Origin: Novosphingobium arvoryzae
GTDB taxonomy: Bacteria; Pseudomonadota; Alphaproteobacteria; Sphingomonadales; Sphingomonadaceae
Direction of reading: 5' to 3'
Length of the DNA stretch: 64,000 bases
Assembly: GCF_014652615.1 (NCBI RefSeq)
Contig: NZ_BMZD01000001.1
Span: 393,962-457,961 of the forward strand
Each line of letters starts with the position of its first letter. Positions within the stretch are counted from its first letter, which is position 1. The notes under the pieces were generated by a model. That model saw only the letters and a list, made by a program, of their open reading frames with translations. It ran no database searches and had not been told where the DNA came from. Of the stretch, positions 51,391-60,095 are shown one piece after another. A program made the translations under genes and the position numbers.

Positions 51391-52281
51391 ATGATTCGGT
51401 CGATGGCTTATCTTGGGCTGACCACGCCGGCAGTGGCCGAATGGCGCGGTTTCGGGTCCGACATCCTGGGGCTTCACCTGATTGACGATGGCGCCGATGG
51501 CGCGGCGCGGTTCCGCATGGATGATGCCGATTGCCGCCTGTGGGTGCATCCCGGCGCGCAGAACGACATTGCCTATATCGGCTGGGCCTTATCCGGCGAG
51601 GCAGAGGCACTTGCCCTGAAGGCCCGGATCGAGGCAGCGGGGCCAGTGCTGACCAGGGCCAGCGCGGAGGAAGCCGCCGCCCGCCGCGTGGCCGGGTTCT
51701 ATGCATTTACCGATCCGATGGGTTTTCGCCACGAACTCGCCTGGGGCCAGTTCGTTTCTCCCGGCAGCTTCACGCCGGGCCGACCGATGAGCGGGTTCAA
51801 GACCGGCGATCAGGGCATGGGCCATATCGTCCTGCTGGTGCCGGATCTGGCGGCGGCGGACCGGTTCTACCGCGATGTGCTGGGCTTCAACCAGTCGGAC
51901 CGGATTACGGACGGCGGGCGCGAACTGCTGTTCTATCACTGCAACGGTCGCCACCATTCGCTGGCCATCGGCAGCCCGGCTCCGGGGATGCGCGGCGCGC
52001 ACCACCTGATGCTGGAAGTCAACTCGCTCGACGACGTCGGCATCGCGGTCGATCGCTGCGCGGAACTGGACGTGCCGGTCAGCAAGTCGATCGGCTGCCA
52101 CACCAATGACCGGATGGTGTCGACCTACATCTTCTCGCCGTCGGTCCTGCGGATCGAATACGGGTTTGGCGGGCTGGCCATCGACGATCTGTGGGAGCCG
52201 AAGAGCTACACCCGCACGTCGATCTGGGGGCACAAGGAACTGCGCCCCGATCTGCCGCCCGCGATGATCGTCGGAAACTGA
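51391..52281 (+). CDS. Type I extradiol dioxygenase (BphC/HsaC-like, VOC fold)
   Basis: 296 aa, two VOC domains. Opens catechol rings by meta cleavage. Fe(II) ligands are H145 (MGHIVLLV), H205 (GAHHLMLEV) and E256 (RIEYG); acid/base H189 (CNGRHHSLAI), H237 and Y246 (MVSTYIFSPS) fit the BphC active site. Length and the two-domain build match 2,3-dihydroxybiphenyl-type enzymes, so a bulky catechol is likely. The ATG at 51391 follows GGGAGAAG. First gene of a five-gene ring-cleavage operon to 56480. Confidence 0.9.
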   Translation: MIRSMAYLGLTTPAVAEWRGFGSDILGLHLIDDGADGAARFRMDDADCRLWVHPGAQNDIAYIGWALSGEAEALALKARIEAAGPVLTRASAEEAAARRVAGFYAFTDPMGFRHELAWGQFVSPGSFTPGRPMSGFKTGDQGMGHIVLLVPDLAAADRFYRDVLGFNQSDRITDGGRELLFYHCNGRHHSLAIGSPAPGMRGAHHLMLEVNSLDDVGIAVDRCAELDVPVSKSIGCHTNDRMVSTYIFSPSVLRIEYGFGGLAIDDLWEPKSYTRTSIWGHKELRPDLPPAMIVGN

Positions 52282-52334
52282 AGCAAGCCGCGCCCGGTTC
52301 GTCCGGCGCCCAATCGAAGCAAGAGGACAGCAGC

Positions 52335-53552
52335 ATGCAGGTATCGAAAATCACCGCAGCGGGAGAAGCTGAAGTCACCAACGTCGCCGATGTCCGCGCG
52401 CGGATCGAAGCGGCGATGCCGGTGCTGGCCGAAGAAGCGCTGGCCAGCGAGGAACTGGGCCAGCTGACGCCCAAGACGCATGAAATCCTGCGCGACAGCG
52501 GCATCATCCGCATCTTCCAGCCCAAGGAATACGGCGGGCTGGAAGGCAACCCGGTGGAATTCGCCCGGCTGATCATGGACCTCGCCTCCAACGCCCCGTC
52601 GGCGGGCTGGGTCTGTGGCGTGGTCGGGCTGCACAGCTTCGAATTCGCGCAGACCGATCCGCGCCTGCAGGAAGAAGTCTGGGGCGAAGACGTCGATACC
52701 TGGACCGCATCGCCTTACGCGATGTTCGGCCGCGCCACCAAGGTGGAGGGCGGCTGGCGGCTGACCGGGCGCTGGCCGTTCTCGTCGGGCACTGATTATT
52801 GCGACTGGGCCGTCGTTGGCGGCCTCGCCGAAATGGAGCCGGGCTCGGGCCAGTTCACCGAGCCGCACCACTTCATCATGCCGCGCAGCGACTATGAAAT
52901 TCACCATGACAGCTGGGACACGATGGGCCTGCGCGGCACCGGGTCCAAGGACATCGAGGCGAAGGACATTTTCGTCCCCGATTACCGCGTGCTGAGCGTG
53001 AAGAAGCTGAACGCGCGCGACTATCACCGTGCCAACCGTCCGGACTCGCGGCTCTATGAAGTGCCGTTCGACTACCTGTTCCCCGGCGTGATCTCGGCCT
53101 CGACCATCGGCATCGCCGAGGGCGTGGTGCGCAGCTATCAGGAATATGCGGCAGAACGCGTCAACCGCGGCGGGATCAAGTCGATCGACAATCCCTACCA
53201 GATGGCGGCGCTGGGTTCGGCGCTCGCGGATATCGCGGCATCGCGGCTGCAGCTGCTGGATGGTTTGCAGCAGGCCTATGACATCGCGATGGCCGGCGGC
53301 ACCGTCCCCAATGCGCTGCAGCACGAAGCCCGCCGCAACCAGGTGCGCGCCGTGCGCCGCGCTGCCGATGCCGCGCGCACCGTGTTCGACACCGTGGGAG
53401 GCAATGTCGCGCGCGTGACCAACCCGATCCAGCGCTTCTACCGCGATATGTCGGTGGCGATGTGCCACGCCTGCAACGTGGACGAGCCGGTCTATGCCGC
53501 GCAGGCCGCCTACATGTTCGGCAAGCCGGTTCCGGCGGGCGTGATCGTCTGA
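52335..53552 (+). CDS. Flavin-dependent monooxygenase, HsaA/acyl-CoA dehydrogenase fold
   Basis: 405 aa. Acyl-CoA-dehydrogenase-like fold of the two-component phenol hydroxylases (HsaA, HpaH C2 type): LRDSGIIRIFQPKEYGGLEGNPVEFARLIMDLASNAPSAGWVCGVVGLHSF, WPFSSGTDYCDWAVVGG, and DTMGLRGTGSKDIEAKDIFVP. It would hydroxylate a phenol ortho to the OH, giving the catechol for the extradiol enzyme upstream. Needs reduced FMN/FAD from a separate reductase, which is not in this window. Confidence 0.87.
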   Translation: MQVSKITAAGEAEVTNVADVRARIEAAMPVLAEEALASEELGQLTPKTHEILRDSGIIRIFQPKEYGGLEGNPVEFARLIMDLASNAPSAGWVCGVVGLHSFEFAQTDPRLQEEVWGEDVDTWTASPYAMFGRATKVEGGWRLTGRWPFSSGTDYCDWAVVGGLAEMEPGSGQFTEPHHFIMPRSDYEIHHDSWDTMGLRGTGSKDIEAKDIFVPDYRVLSVKKLNARDYHRANRPDSRLYEVPFDYLFPGVISASTIGIAEGVVRSYQEYAAERVNRGGIKSIDNPYQMAALGSALADIAASRLQLLDGLQQAYDIAMAGGTVPNALQHEARRNQVRAVRRAADAARTVFDTVGGNVARVTNPIQRFYRDMSVAMCHACNVDEPVYAAQAAYMFGKPVPAGVIV

Positions 53553-53583
53553 TCCGGACACCGGACTGAAAGGGGAGGCGGGC

Positions 53584-54591
53584 ATGGCGTCTGACGCAAT
53601 CGACCAGGCGGTGCTGGACCAGTGGCGCGCGCACAATCTGGCGCCGCTGTGGCTCAGCCCCACCGCGCACAAGCCGCCCGCACCTCCGCAGGCCGCGCAC
53701 TTGTGGGAATGGGCCAAGACCCGCCCCTTGCTTGAGCATGCCTTCAGCGCGACGTCCCCCGATGTGGTGGAGCGCCGCGTGCTGCAATACCTGACGCCCT
53801 ATTCCAAGGGGCCGGAGGATGAATACACCGTCGGCACGATGCTGGCCTGCGTCCAGTGCCTGCTGCCCGGTGAAACCGCGCGCCCGCACCGCCATTCGAT
53901 GGGCGCGCTGCGCTTCGTGCTGGAAGGCAGCGGGGCGACGACCTTCGTCAACGGCAAGCCCTGCCCGATGGAATACGGCGACCTGATCCTGACGCCCGCA
54001 TGGTGCTGGCACGAACACCGCCACGAAGGCGATGCGCCGGTGCTGTGGCTCGATGCGCTGGACGTGCCGCTGCATGGCTATCTTGGCACCGGCAAGTTCC
54101 AGCCGCCGCCGGTGGTGGACCTGCCCGAAACGCTGCCCGACGCGGCGCTCTCGGCGGTCGGCTTCCTGCCGGCCGAGGGCGTGCCGGCGGCGAGCCATTC
54201 GCCGGTGTTCCGCTATCCCTATGCCGACGCGAAACGCGCGCTGGCGAGCACGCCGCCCGCGGCCGATGGCTCACGCACGATCCGCTATTCCAACCCGGCC
54301 ACGGGCGGGCAGGCGCAGGCGCTGCTCGATTGCACGATGGTCGCGCTGGAACAGGGGCGTCCCACCACCGCGCGGCGCAGCAATGCCAGCACCGCCTGTC
54401 TGGTCGTGGCGGGATCGGGCCGCTCGACGATTGGCGACAAGGTGATCGAGTGGGGCGAGAAGGACTTCTTCACGATCCCGCAGGGCAATTTCGCCAGCCA
54501 TGAGGCAACCAGCGGTGAAGCGCACCTGTTCATGCTGTCCGACCGCGACGTGATGCGGCGGCTGGGTGTGTTGACCGAAGAAACCGCCTGA
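53584..54591 (+). CDS. Gentisate 1,2-dioxygenase-like cupin protein
   Basis: 335 aa, bicupin. N-terminal cupin metal motif RPHRHSMGALRFVLEGSG (H-x-H) and the following GDLILTPAWCWHEHRHEG; the second cupin (CLVVAGSGRSTIGDKVIEWGEKDFFTIPQGNFASHEA) keeps fewer ligands. Cleaves gentisate or a related hydroxylated aromatic acid between carboxyl and hydroxyl carbons, giving maleylpyruvate-type products. Salicylate or hydroxynaphthoate dioxygenases are the alternatives. The FAH-family hydrolase follows by 18 bp. Confidence 0.85.
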   Translation: MASDAIDQAVLDQWRAHNLAPLWLSPTAHKPPAPPQAAHLWEWAKTRPLLEHAFSATSPDVVERRVLQYLTPYSKGPEDEYTVGTMLACVQCLLPGETARPHRHSMGALRFVLEGSGATTFVNGKPCPMEYGDLILTPAWCWHEHRHEGDAPVLWLDALDVPLHGYLGTGKFQPPPVVDLPETLPDAALSAVGFLPAEGVPAASHSPVFRYPYADAKRALASTPPAADGSRTIRYSNPATGGQAQALLDCTMVALEQGRPTTARRSNASTACLVVAGSGRSTIGDKVIEWGEKDFFTIPQGNFASHEATSGEAHLFMLSDRDVMRRLGVLTEETA

Positions 54592-54609
54592 ACGGGAACG
54601 GCACTGACC

Positions 54610-55497
54610 ATGAGAATTGCGATTTACGACGACGGCAAGCTGGGCCTGGTGCAGGACGGCATGGTCCACGATGTCAGCGCGGCTCTGGCCGTGCTGCCGC
54701 AGGGGGACAAGCCCTGGCTGGCAAGCCCCGGCGACCTGCTGATCCGCCACCTCGATGCGTTGAAGCCAGCGATCACCGCCGCCCTTCCGGGTTCGGCAGC
54801 GAAGCCGGTGGCCGAGGCACGGTTCCTCTCCCCCGTGCAGCACCCGTCCAAGATCATCGGCGTGCCGGTCAACTATCACGAGCACGTGGTCGAGGCGGAA
54901 TCCGATGTGGCGACCTTTTCCGACCGGTTCAGGGGCAGCATCGAACAGCAGGGCTTCTTCCTGAAAGCGGTCAGCGCGCTGGTCGGGCCGGGCGAGGGGA
55001 TCACCCTGCGCTTCCCGGATCGCCGCAACGATCACGAGATGGAACTGGGCGTGGTCATCGGCCGCACCGCCAGCAACATCGGCGTGGACGAGGCGCTGTC
55101 GGTGATCGCGGGCTATGCCATCGCGCTCGACATGGTGGTGCGCGGGCCGGAAGACCGCAGCCTGCGCAAGTCGGGTGACAGCTACGCCGTGCTGGGTCCC
55201 TGGCTGGTCACGGCGGACGAAGTGGCCGATCCGCAGGCGCTCGATTTCTTTCTCAATGTCAACGGCGAGGCGCGGCAGGCGTCCAACACCGGGCGGATGA
55301 TCATGTCGATTGCCGAGCAGATCGCCTACGCCTCGCGCTTCTACACGCTTCATCCGGGCGATATCATCATGACCGGCACCTGCGAAGGTGTTGGTCCGGT
55401 TGTGCCCGGCGACACCATCGCCTGCGGGATCACCGGCATTGCCGACATGACCGTCGCCATCCATCCCGCCTATGCCGACAAGAGGGTCCTGAAGTGA
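54610..55497 (+). CDS. Fumarylacetoacetate hydrolase family protein
   Basis: 295 aa. Mg-dependent C-C hydrolase. Signature regions are PSKIIGVPVNYHEHVVEAE, FFLKAVSALVGPGEGI, HEMELGVVIGRTASNI (metal-binding E-x-E), and TLHPGDIIMTGTCEGVGPV. Likely hydrolyses maleyl- or fumarylpyruvate-type product of the cupin enzyme to pyruvate and a C4 diacid. It overlaps the next gene by 4 bp. Confidence 0.88.
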   Translation: MRIAIYDDGKLGLVQDGMVHDVSAALAVLPQGDKPWLASPGDLLIRHLDALKPAITAALPGSAAKPVAEARFLSPVQHPSKIIGVPVNYHEHVVEAESDVATFSDRFRGSIEQQGFFLKAVSALVGPGEGITLRFPDRRNDHEMELGVVIGRTASNIGVDEALSVIAGYAIALDMVVRGPEDRSLRKSGDSYAVLGPWLVTADEVADPQALDFFLNVNGEARQASNTGRMIMSIAEQIAYASRFYTLHPGDIIMTGTCEGVGPVVPGDTIACGITGIADMTVAIHPAYADKRVLK

Positions 55498-56480
55498 GCA
55501 AGCTGCAACTGTCCGTCGCGGTCGGCAATTACGACCGCTGCCGTCCGCTGTTCGATGGGGACGTGCAGATCGACGGGGTCGATCCGGTGTTCATGCGCCT
55601 CTCGCCAGAGGAAATCTTCTTCCGCGCGTTCCGGCAGGCCGAGTTTGACATTTGCGAGCTCTCGCTGTCGTCCTCCACCGTGAAGGCGGCCAACGGCACG
55701 CTGCCCTATGTCGGCGTGCCCGCGTTCCTGTCGCGGATGTTCCGCCATTCGGCGTTCTATGTCCGCAAGGACCGGATCAAGCGGCCCGAAGACCTGAAGG
55801 GCAAGAAGGTTGGCTTGCCCGAATACCAGCTGACCGCGATGGTCTGGATCCGCGCGTTCCTGGAACAGGATTACGGCGTCGCGCCGGAAGACATCACCTG
55901 GGTGCGCGGCGGCATTTCCGATGCGGACCGGCCGGAAAAGATCAAGCTGGACCTGCCGGAGGGCATCCGCCTGATCGACGCGCCCGCCGGCAAGACGATT
56001 TCGCAGCTGCTGGCCGAGGGCGAGATCGACGGCTACATCGCCCCGCGCGCACCGGACCTGCCCGCTGGCACGCCCAATATCGGCTGGCTGTTCGACGACC
56101 CGATGGTCGAGGCGATGTCCTATTACAAGCGCCGCCAGATCTTCCCGATTATGCACATCGTCGGCGTGCGCCGCAGCATCGCCGATGCGCACCCGTGGCT
56201 GCCCGGCGCGGTGCTGAAGGCGTTTACCGAGGCCAAGGACCAGTGTCTGGAGCACTTGCGCGAAACGTCGGCGTGCAAGATCACGATGCCGTTCGTGGAT
56301 GAGCGCCTGCATGCCGACATGGCGCTGATGGGCGAGGATTTCTGGACCTACGGCATCGAAAAGAACCGCCACGTGCTGGAGGATTTCTTCGCCCAGCATC
56401 ACCGTCAGGGCCTGTCCTCGCGGCTGGTGACGCCGGAAGACCTGTTCCACCCCGCGACGTTCGAGCAGTTTACGATCTGA
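55494..56480 (+). CDS. 4,5-Dihydroxyphthalate decarboxylase-like protein
   Basis: 328 aa from a GTG overlapping the FAH stop. The chain matches the Pht5-type family, which has a solute-binding-protein-like fold without signal peptide: LSVAVGNYDRCRPLFDGDVQIDGVDPVF, FDICELSLSSSTV, FVRKDRIKRPEDLKGKKVGLPEYQLTA, and IAPRAPDLP. Family members remove a ring carboxyl group from 4,5-dihydroxyphthalate to give protocatechuate. Here it may decarboxylate a hydroxylated aromatic acid. Ends the ring-cleavage operon before a bidirectional terminator. Confidence 0.8.
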   Translation: MSKLQLSVAVGNYDRCRPLFDGDVQIDGVDPVFMRLSPEEIFFRAFRQAEFDICELSLSSSTVKAANGTLPYVGVPAFLSRMFRHSAFYVRKDRIKRPEDLKGKKVGLPEYQLTAMVWIRAFLEQDYGVAPEDITWVRGGISDADRPEKIKLDLPEGIRLIDAPAGKTISQLLAEGEIDGYIAPRAPDLPAGTPNIGWLFDDPMVEAMSYYKRRQIFPIMHIVGVRRSIADAHPWLPGAVLKAFTEAKDQCLEHLRETSACKITMPFVDERLHADMALMGEDFWTYGIEKNRHVLEDFFAQHHRQGLSSRLVTPEDLFHPATFEQFTI

Positions 56481-56506
56481 GATCCGGGATCAGTCCGGAA
56501 AAGAAC

Positions 56507-56545
56507 AGGGGCCACCTGCCGATCTGGCGGGTGGCCCCTTTCTTT
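56507..56545. terminator. Bidirectional intrinsic terminator
   Basis: AGGGGCCACC (56507-56516) and GGTGGCCCCT (56530-56539), extended by TGCC/GGCG to a 14-bp stem with a 5-nt loop, then TTTCTTTC. It separates the two convergent operons that end at 56480 and 56558. Confidence 0.88.
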
Positions 56546-56557
56546 CGTCCCTTGCGA

Positions 56558-57697
56558 TCAGGCGGTGAAGCCGAACTCCGCCGCGATCGCGTCTGCGTTG
56601 GCGTTGAGCACCGGGGGCGGGGGCGGATCGTCGCGCCGCGCGCCGTCGAGGCGGATCGGGCTCTTGATGCCGATCACTTCGCCCATCTCGGGGTGGACCG
56701 TGCGGGCGAAGGTGCCAAGGTGGCGAACCTGCGGATCGTCCGCCACTTCGTCCACGCGGTTGACCGGCGCGCCGGGGACGCCTTCGGCGGCAAGGCGCTG
56801 CACCCACTCCGCGCGGGGGCGGGCGGCGAACACGTCCAGCAGGATCTCGCGCAGCTCAGGGTAATGCTTCGTCCGCGCCGCCGGGGTGGCAAAGCGTTCA
56901 TCGGCGGCCAGATCGGGCCGTTCGATTGCTTTCAGCAGGCCTTCCCAGAACTTCTGCACGGATGAGAAGTGGACTGTCACCAGCAGGCCGTCCGCCGCGC
57001 GCAAAGTATAGGCCTGCGAAATCCGCACCCGCGTTTCCGGGCCGGAAACGATCCCCGCGCGGCTGTATTGGGCAAAGGCATCGGGCATGAACGAGATTGC
57101 CGCTTCGAGCATGTTGACCTCCACATGGCCGCCCTGGCCCGTGGCGGTGCGGCGCAGCAGTGCGCCGAGAATGCCCTGTGCGGCGTACATGCCGGTGATG
57201 TTGTCGGCGATGGTCGGGCCGGACATGCGCGGGTCTTCCGGGTCGAGCAGCAGCGACGACAGGCCCGACAGCGCCAGCGGCACGCTGTCATAGGCCGGGC
57301 GGTCCTTGTAGGGGCCGTCCGTTCCGAACCCGGTGATTGATGCGCGGATCAGGCGCGGGTTGAGTGCGCCGAGGGCCGCATTATCCAGCCCCATCTTCTC
57401 CATCACGCCGGGGCGGAAGTTTTCCAGCACCACGTCGGCGCGTTCCAGCAGGCGCCTGAGGTTCGCCAGACCTTCGGGCGAGCGCAGGTCCAGCTGCACG
57501 CTTTCCTTGCCGCGGTTGTAGGCCACGAACGGCGGGCTGTAGCGCCCCCCGCCATGTGCGCGGAACGGGTCGCCGGTTTCGGGCAGTTCCACCTTGATCA
57601 CCCGCGCGCCCATGTCGGACAGCATCATGCCCGCCAGCGGCGCGGTGACCATGGTGCCGAGTTCGACGACCAGCAGGGCGGACAGCACGTCCTGCAT
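56558..57697 (-). CDS. CaiB/BaiF-family CoA transferase
   Basis: 379 aa from the ATG in an ATGA overlap with the acyl-CoA dehydrogenase gene. Class III CoA-transferase: LLVVELGTMVTAPLAGMMLSDMGARVIKVE and the family Asp (in VEVNMLEAAISFM, near residue 170) are in place. It moves CoA between carboxylic acids, for example activating an aromatic or side-chain acid for beta-oxidation. Works with the dehydrogenase upstream. Confidence 0.88.
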   Translation of the reverse strand: MQDVLSALLVVELGTMVTAPLAGMMLSDMGARVIKVELPETGDPFRAHGGGRYSPPFVAYNRGKESVQLDLRSPEGLANLRRLLERADVVLENFRPGVMEKMGLDNAALGALNPRLIRASITGFGTDGPYKDRPAYDSVPLALSGLSSLLLDPEDPRMSGPTIADNITGMYAAQGILGALLRRTATGQGGHVEVNMLEAAISFMPDAFAQYSRAGIVSGPETRVRISQAYTLRAADGLLVTVHFSSVQKFWEGLLKAIERPDLAADERFATPAARTKHYPELREILLDVFAARPRAEWVQRLAAEGVPGAPVNRVDEVADDPQVRHLGTFARTVHPEMGEVIGIKSPIRLDGARRDDPPPPPVLNANADAIAAEFGFTA

Positions 57698-58869
57698 CAG
57701 AGACCCGCGTTCTTGAGGATCGAGCGCGCCATCGTGGTCTTCAGCACTTCGGTCGGGCCTTCGGTGATGCGGAAGCTGCGCAGGTCGCGCCAGTAGCGTT
57801 CCAGCGGGGTTTCGCGGGTAAGGCCCATGCCGCCGTGCAGCTGCAGGCAATCGTCGATCACCTTGAAGCCGTTTTCGACGCCCGTGACCTTTGCCATGAA
57901 GGTCTCGACGCGGGCATCCATGCCGAGGTCGAGCTTGGCTGCGGCATCGTGCACCATCAGGCGCGTGGCATGGAGCCGCATGTAGCCATCGGCCACCATC
58001 CACTGCACGCCCTGGCGATCAGACAGCAGCGCGCCAAAGGTCTTGCGCTGCTTCACATAGGCGGCGGTCATTTCCAGGCAACGCGCCATTGCCCCGCACG
58101 AATGCGCGCCGTGGCGGATGCGGCCGTGGTTGAGGAATTTTTGCGCCAGGGCAAAGCCCTTGCCTTCCTCGCCGATCAGGTTCTCGGCCGGGATTTCGGC
58201 GTCTTCGAGAATGATCTCGTACGGCGTGTCGCCCATCATGGTCATTTCGGCCGGGCCGATTTTCACACCGGGGGTGTTCATTTCGACGATGAAGCACGAG
58301 ATGCCGCCGCGCGCGCCCTTTTCGGGGTCGGTCACGGCCATGACCTGCGCGAAGTCAGCGGTCGCGGCCTTGGTGATGTAACGCTTGGTCCCGTTGATCT
58401 TCCAGCCCTTGTCCGTCCGGACCGCGCGGGTGCGCATCGAGGCCGGGTCTGAACCGGCATCGGGTTCGGTCTGGGCGAAGCAGGCCTTCAGTTCACCGCG
58501 CAGGACCGGCATCAGATAGCGTTCGCGCATTTCGCCCTGCAGGCCCAGCAGGATCGGGCCGACCGTGGGGCCGAAAATCCCGTGGTCGCGCGCCGAAACC
58601 GCCGTGGTGCGGGCGATTTCTTCCCAGAAGATCGCCAGCGGCAGCAGGCCGAGCTCTGCGCCGCCCAGCTCTGCCGGTACTTCCATCAGCCAGAAACCGG
58701 CGGCCTTGGCCTTGGCCGCCACCGCGTCCTCGACGTCCTTGGGCAGCTTGCCCTCGATCGTCACGTGCTTTTCCAGCGGGCGCAGCTCCCGGTCCACGAA
58801 GCGGCGGATGCTGTCGCGGAACTGGATCAGCTCTTCCGGCAGGTTATGGTCGGGCATGGTTTCGTACAT
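57697..58869 (-). CDS. Acyl-CoA dehydrogenase
   Basis: 390 aa, standard fold. FAD-binding and substrate segments CFAQTEPDAGSDPASMRTRAV, GWKINGTKRYITKAATADFA, and DCLQLHGGMGLTRETPLERYWRDLRSFRITEGPTEV (C-terminal R-x-I-Y/T-E-G-T motif). The catalytic Glu of medium-chain enzymes would be in TEGPTEV. It desaturates an acyl-CoA; with the CoA-transferase it suggests a side chain or ring-derived acid processed as CoA thioester. Confidence 0.9.
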   Translation of the reverse strand: MYETMPDHNLPEELIQFRDSIRRFVDRELRPLEKHVTIEGKLPKDVEDAVAAKAKAAGFWLMEVPAELGGAELGLLPLAIFWEEIARTTAVSARDHGIFGPTVGPILLGLQGEMRERYLMPVLRGELKACFAQTEPDAGSDPASMRTRAVRTDKGWKINGTKRYITKAATADFAQVMAVTDPEKGARGGISCFIVEMNTPGVKIGPAEMTMMGDTPYEIILEDAEIPAENLIGEEGKGFALAQKFLNHGRIRHGAHSCGAMARCLEMTAAYVKQRKTFGALLSDRQGVQWMVADGYMRLHATRLMVHDAAAKLDLGMDARVETFMAKVTGVENGFKVIDDCLQLHGGMGLTRETPLERYWRDLRSFRITEGPTEVLKTTMARSILKNAGL

Positions 58870-58917
58870 GGCTTCAGGCTTCTCCAGGCGGCGGGGCCGG
58901 CGCGGTCAGATGGCGGG

Positions 58918-60093
58918 TCAGGAAACGGCTTCGTTGACCTGCTTGGGCATGTGGGCATCGTGCGACAGGCGCTGCCACTGCTTGCCCGGCTGGCCCTGCT
59001 CGATCGCTTCCATCTCGCGCCAGTAGATCCGGCGCAGGGTGACGATGCCCATGTCCGACCGGCCCAGCTTTTCCTGCGACCGGTCAACGATGGTGCCCTG
59101 TCCGACAGCGGCGACATAGTCCTGCGCGGAGGTCAGCTGGACCAGCTTGTCGTCCGGCATCTTGTTCTCGAAGAACAGCTCGTCGTGGTGGTCGGCCGGG
59201 TTGTATTCCGAATACTTCTCGAAATACTCGCGGATGCGGGCGTCGGTGGCGGGATCGGTCGACGGGATCGAATAGATCAGGAACCGCATGGTGTTCTCAT
59301 CGTCCACCGGGGTCATCCAGACGCCCACGTCCACCCACGGATCGTCCGGCTCCAGCGTCGGGTGCGATACGTGGTTGTTGTTGGGGAAGGTCCAGTCCGA
59401 CACGCGGGTCGACCCGGCAGAACGCACGGCGGTCTGGCGGATGCCGGCGTCGGTTTCCTCGTACGACAGTTCCGGAATGGTGTTGGCCACGACCTTGCCG
59501 AACGAGCCGACCGTGCCCCAATGGTGCACGAAGCTGACGTGGACCGCGTCCATCGAGTTTTCGACCTGTTGCAGCCAGTTGCACGGCCAGGTTTCAAGCC
59601 GGGCGAACTGCAGCGCGCCGGGGCGTTCGAACACCGACTTGCGCGGCAGCGAGAATTCCGGCGCCTCGCCTTCGCCCATGTAGGCAAAGATCAGCCCGGC
59701 GTATTCGTGGGTGGGATAGCTGACCACGCGGATCGGCGGCTGCTTGGTGTCCGGTTCGGCCGGGCGGTGGGTGCACTGGCCGCTGCCGTTGAACTGCCAG
59801 CCGTGGTAGATGCAGCGGATCTCGTCACCATCGACCCAGCCATTGGCCAGCAGCGTTAGCCGGTGCGGGCAATAGCCGCCGACCAGGAACGTCTTGCCGC
59901 TTTCCCCGCGATAGAGCGTCAGGGTTTCGCCCATGACCTTGATCGTCTTGGCCTTGCCCGCGACCAGCGCCTCGGCGATCGCGACCGGCTGCCAGAACTT
60001 GCGCAGCAGCTTGCCCATGCTGGTATCCGCGCCGGTCAGGTGCAGCTGGCGCAGGCGTTCTTTCATCGGCAGCGGAGTGGGTGCATCGCTCAT
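58918..60093 (-). CDS. Rieske non-heme iron oxygenase, phthalate-4,5-dioxygenase-like
   Basis: 391 aa from ATG 60093 (the ATG at 60099 is only 2 nt after AGGAG). Rieske cluster ligands C75-P-H77 and C94-I-Y-H97. Mononuclear iron site ENSMDAVHVSFVHHWG with D182, H185 and H190/H191. Group resembles single-component alpha-only oxygenases of the phthalate/PobA type that hydroxylate or demethylate aromatic acids. A ferredoxin-reductase partner is not encoded in the window. It follows the SDR gene with 2 bp between. Confidence 0.9.
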   Translation of the reverse strand: MSDAPTPLPMKERLRQLHLTGADTSMGKLLRKFWQPVAIAEALVAGKAKTIKVMGETLTLYRGESGKTFLVGGYCPHRLTLLANGWVDGDEIRCIYHGWQFNGSGQCTHRPAEPDTKQPPIRVVSYPTHEYAGLIFAYMGEGEAPEFSLPRKSVFERPGALQFARLETWPCNWLQQVENSMDAVHVSFVHHWGTVGSFGKVVANTIPELSYEETDAGIRQTAVRSAGSTRVSDWTFPNNNHVSHPTLEPDDPWVDVGVWMTPVDDENTMRFLIYSIPSTDPATDARIREYFEKYSEYNPADHHDELFFENKMPDDKLVQLTSAQDYVAAVGQGTIVDRSQEKLGRSDMGIVTLRRIYWREMEAIEQGQPGKQWQRLSHDAHMPKQVNEAVS

Positions 60094-60095
60094 CG

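Noticed and set aside
53553..53583. CCGGACACCGGAC as a further regulon site
   Set aside because: It is a direct repeat of CCGGAC, not an inverted GTCCG/CGGAC pair, and lies within an operon.
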